Assembly (NCBI GenBank): GCA_034769895.1
Contig: CM068367.1
Location: forward strand, 125,401,927-125,465,926
Length of the DNA: 64,000 nucleotides
Origin: Magicicada septendecula
Taxonomy: Eukaryota > Arthropoda > Insecta > Hemiptera > Cicadidae
Direction: 5' to 3'
The notes under the pieces are model-generated. The model saw nothing but the letters and a program-made list of their open reading frames with translations. It did not search any database and had not been told where the DNA came from. A program made the position numbers and the translations under genes. Numbering within the stretch: the stretch's first letter is position 1; every line of letters starts with the position of its first letter. Of this stretch, positions 61,063-64,000 are shown in pieces.

Positions 61063-61608
61063 GTCTTTGTCTAATTGACATTTACATATAGTTTTTATAT
61101 TAATTTTATAATAATTAATTTTCACATAAAATCTGAGTGATTGGTCTCAACTCCAAAACCTTGGTTTTTTGTCATAACATTTATATATTTTTTATTTTAA
61201 CTTACATCCTTTTTAATGATGTGTTCCAATCATTTAATACATTTATTTTATTTATATTATAAAGTATAATAATAGATCTTGTCCATTAATTCACAATAAA
61301 TAGTTTTTTTATACCCTATTCAGAGTTACATTTCTTAATATGTCATGACCTCATTTTGGTCATTTCTGAGATTATCTGTTTCTCTTATAGTACATTATCA
61401 GTTTTACACTGTTCTTCACTTAAACAATATATGGGGTTTGAGTCTTGGTCATAGTCTTTGTCGTTTTTTCATGTTAATGATATTAATTATCGGACAATAT
61501 TACAAAATTTTTTTGATTACTTGGGTTCGATACTGTTCATCTCACTTTCATCTTATGATAATTTGCTTTGCAATTAGTTTCCTTTATGGAACATTCTGTG
61601 ACGTTACA
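61063..61608 (-). repeat. Element B, LTR 2, right part
   Basis: Resumes LTR 2 of element B after element C; it matches 28175–28720 of LTR 1. The end at 61608 (CGTTACA) is inferred as for LTR 1. Confidence 0.8.
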
Positions 61609-62115
61609 TATGCCTGCCCGTTAAAATTGATAATTTGGGAAAAATCTTTCTTTAGTTTTGATGAAATTATCATTTCTATATTAACCTTTTATTATCTTCC
61701 TTATATTTCATTCTTTTATCTTATAATTAGATTCCTGTACTACTCCTTTAATATATTAATCCATCTCATTATCCATGTCTCAATCTTTACCATATCTCCT
61801 TTTCCTTTCCTTTATCTTGATGTTAATTATTTAATCTTTGATATAACTCCCTAACAATTCCCTAACTTTTATAGCGGGTTCGGAGTCAGAGGGGCCCCAT
61901 TGGCAATCCAATCTCCGCCGTTCCCTAACTATAACCACTGAAATCAGAGGAAACACATCTCTGTCCAGAAAATATATAAGACGTACTTATAATTGCACTT
62001 TCGCAACAAATAATAATAATACATTTTAGGTTAGTTGTCTCCAAGTCGCTTATATTAATATAATAGATATTTACCATATATCCGTCGTGCGACTTCGTTT
62101 TTCTCGTCTTATTTT

Positions 62116-62147
62116 GACGCGTTTCGGCAACGAATTGCCATCTTCAG
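62116..62147 (-). ncRNA. Hammerhead-like motif, left arm of the fold-back
   Basis: Mirror copy of 62586–62617: CTGAAGA, T, stem GGCAA/TTGCC around TTCG, then GAAACGCGTC, on the minus strand. Confidence 0.5.
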
Positions 62148-62585
62148 AATCTTAATCACTCATATGAGATCGTTAAAAAATTAAAAACATTAAAATCATT
62201 ACGGTAAAAGTGCACTTTTACGATATTGGAAACTCACAGACGCGAACATGAAAGTTTATGTTTCTCGAGTGGACTATATCGATCGACTGCTTTCGCGTGG
62301 ACAATATCGATCAACTGATTCACTGTTTATATAGCCACCAGTAAATGAAATGTCACAGTACATATGGGCTATATTAAGCTAAACAGGTTTATCAGTGGCT
62401 ATATAAACAGTGAATCAGTTGATCGATATTGTCCACGCGAAAGCAGTCGATCGATATAGTCCACTCGAGAAACATAAACTTTCATGTTCGCGTCTGTGAG
62501 TTTCCAATATCGTAAAAGTGCACTTTTACCGTAATGATTTTAATGTTTTTAATTTTTTAACGATCTCATATGAGTGATTAAGATT

Positions 62586-62617
62586 CTGAAGATGGCAATT
62601 CGTTGCCGAAACGCGTC
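62586..62617 (+). ncRNA. Hammerhead-like motif, right arm of the fold-back
   Basis: CTGAAGA, T, 5-bp stem GGCAA/TTGCC with a TTCG loop, then GAAACGCGTC. Compared with 5730–5761 the core is the same while the stem has changed on both strands (GTGAC/GTCAC there), which supports a selected RNA hairpin. Confidence 0.5.
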
Positions 62618-62982
62618 AAAATAAGACGAGAAAAACGAAGTCGCACGACGGATATATGGTAAATATCTATTATATATATATAATAATAATAACAATAAAA
62701 TATAATATTCAAAGATCATAGGCTCCTACAAATAAATTCTCTTTCTTAATCTCTTCTGATTATTTCTCTATTATATTAATATACTGTTCTCCGCAGGTAA
62801 AATTATCTTTTAAAATCATTCAATGTCAATAGCTATATTTATAAATTCATCATTACCTCCTTATGTAACACACTGTTTCCTTTTTTTTCCATTTATCGTT
62901 TCCTTTTAGTATCAATTATATGACAGTATTTCTCCTCCTTAGTAATATCAATTGTTATTTGATTGTTCAATAATTTATTTAA

Positions 62983-63225
62983 TTAATTATGTCTTTTCCT
63001 TCTCTCCTTCTTTAAGTACGGGTAAGTTGGTAAATATACGTTGACTTGGCTATTGGAAATAAATTTATATTTTACATATATACTTTTGCCTTTGGTGGAA
63101 GGTGTCCTTCTCGTAATTTGTACTATCCCATTATTCCCTTTATTATGATTTTCAACTATATTATCCCTCTCTTCTAACAATTCCTCCCTAATATCTCTGA
63201 GATAATTATTTGTTCTCAATGTCAT
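62983..63225 (-). other. Element B small ORF after gag, copy 2
   Basis: 80 codons from ATG 63225. Same sequence as 29418–29672 except for a small deletion before the stop. Unknown function. Confidence 0.3.
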
Positions 63226-63313
63226 TGTCCTGTCTTCGTCCTGTCTATTTTTTCGTCCAGTTACCCCATAATATGGATCAGTGAAGGGCTGTCTTCCTTT
63301 TTCACTGCCGCGT

Positions 63314-64000
63314 CTAGTTTAAATGAGCACCTGTCTCATTTGCCCAGTCTCCCAGAACATTGGGTTGCTGACTTGTTTGTGGTTCCTGTCTAACCTCTGG
63401 GTTACCACTAATAGGTCGGCTATTTGTTGTATTACTTTGGTTACCTTGCGTCTGCTGTGGGTAATACACGTAAGTCGGTAAATTGTGTTGGTATGGTTGT
63501 TGACTATTGGCCATCGTATAGTTTACCTGGGGTCTGTACTCCTGATTCCTTCTATCACCTCCCCCTTGATTGCCTCCGTTCCGATAATTATTTCCCTGAC
63601 TATAATTATTCCCTCTATAATTATTGCCGCGATAACTATTTCCTTGATTATAATTTCTATGGTAATTATTTTCGGGGTAATTATTTCGGTTTGGTCCCGG
63701 ATTGTTACGGTTATTCGGACCTTGATTATTATTATTTCGGCTATTTACTGGGGTGTTATTGTTCTGGTTGTTCGGGTTAAAATTATTACCATTTCCGCTT
63801 CCATTCCGATTTGGCCCGTTGTTACTATTATAATAGTCTACCTTACGACTGGGGGGTTGGTAGTCTTGAAATTTTCCTGCAGACTCGCAGTTCTCTAATA
63901 GCTTAGCTAGGTCAGTAATTTTACTAAGTTGCTGGCATAATTGGCATCTTAAATACCGTAGCTATAGTGTCCAGCTAACTGTCTCACCAAACATTCTTCC
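63314..64000 (-). pseudogene. Element B Gag, copy 2, partial at the window edge
   Basis: C-terminal part of Gag B. It reads through the site that is a stop codon in copy 1 and continues with Asn/Arg/Tyr repeats to GAHLN at 63314. Relative to copy 1 there is a one-base deletion near 63944 (GGG to GG), which shifts the frame, so this copy is also broken. The N-terminal part lies beyond 64000. Confidence 0.75.

Larger units (their letters stand above)
62022..62680. mobile_element. Penelope-related fold-back insertion (palindrome, 281-bp arms)
   Basis: An insertion relative to the empty site in element B internal 1 (near 29125). It is flanked by a TAATAATAA-type duplication at 62011–62020 and 62681–62690. 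Arms 62058–62338 and 62395–62675 are inverted copies around a 56-base centre; about 36 bases lie outside the left arm. Each arm carries the hairpin motif and the tail (GAAGTC…GACGGATA…GGTAA) seen at the 3' end of the Penelope-like element at 5.7 kb. It has no coding capacity. Confidence 0.88.
25846..64000 (-). mobile_element. Element B: tandem gag-only LTR retrotransposon, interrupted by element C
   Basis: LTR 1 (25846–28720), internal 1 (28721–31750), LTR 2 (31751–34094 plus 61063–61608, split by element C) and internal 2 (61609 to beyond the window). The minus orientation follows from the gag ORF and from AATTGGTAGCCC (primer site) abutting the LTR at 31751. The LTR end at 28720 is inferred from the terminal inverted repeat TGTAACG…CGTTACA and from likeness to the element D LTR start (TGTAGCGTGACAG against TGTAACGTCACAG). 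No pol. The right end is outside the window. Confidence 0.8.

Overview
The window is AT-rich eukaryotic DNA with no bacterial signature. The content points to an arthropod (insect or crustacean): a DDE transposase of the Tc1/mariner–IS630 group, a degenerate BIR-domain ORF, a Penelope-like element, long (TG)n/(CA)n microsatellites and, above all, nested Ty3/Gypsy-type LTR retrotransposons. No intact host gene was recognised. About 50 kb of the 64 kb is LTR-element sequence.

Region 1 (1–10.9 kb) is older, mostly non-repeated sequence. It holds an intact 476-codon transposase with DD82E spacing (214–1644), a short near-perfect hairpin (2441–2523), two uncharacterised minus-strand open stretches (3.8–4.7 kb), a 5'-truncated Penelope-like element with its GIY-YIG endonuclease (5686–6497), a BIR-like ORF (7605–7883), a 182-bp tandem repeat (8246–8770) and a microsatellite cluster.

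Region 2 (10962–25743, element A, minus strand) is a tandem array LTR–internal–LTR–internal–LTR. It has 2.45-kb LTRs, a 4-bp target duplication (GTAC), a PBS and a PPT. Each internal part carries a gag-like ORF and an acidic ORF but no pol. The middle LTR is a chimera: its left end matches the right LTR and the rest matches the left LTR. This is what unequal crossover between LTRs should leave.

Region 3 (25846 to beyond 64000, element B, minus strand) is another tandem gag-only family with 2.9-kb LTRs. Its second LTR is split by element C (34095–61062, plus strand), the only element here with pol (protease, reverse transcriptase, RNase H, integrase). C is itself split, in its 5' leader, by element D (36009–54097, plus strand). 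D is a third tandem gag-only array, with 3.47-kb LTRs and a CTGT target duplication. The order of insertion is therefore B, then C, then D. A 660-bp Penelope-related fold-back sits in the second internal copy of B (62022–62680).

The most unusual item is the D ORF (499 residues, two copies). It keeps the coiled-coil N-terminus and Asn-rich C-terminus of the related B Gag, but where B has a capsid domain, D has one clear and one eroded LDL-receptor class A module. This looks like capture of a host extracellular-protein segment by a non-autonomous retrotransposon. C encodes the only integrase and reverse transcriptase in the window, and A, B and D share LTR terminal motifs with it, so a C-like element is a plausible helper for all three. 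This C copy itself is broken by several lesions although its LTRs are almost identical.
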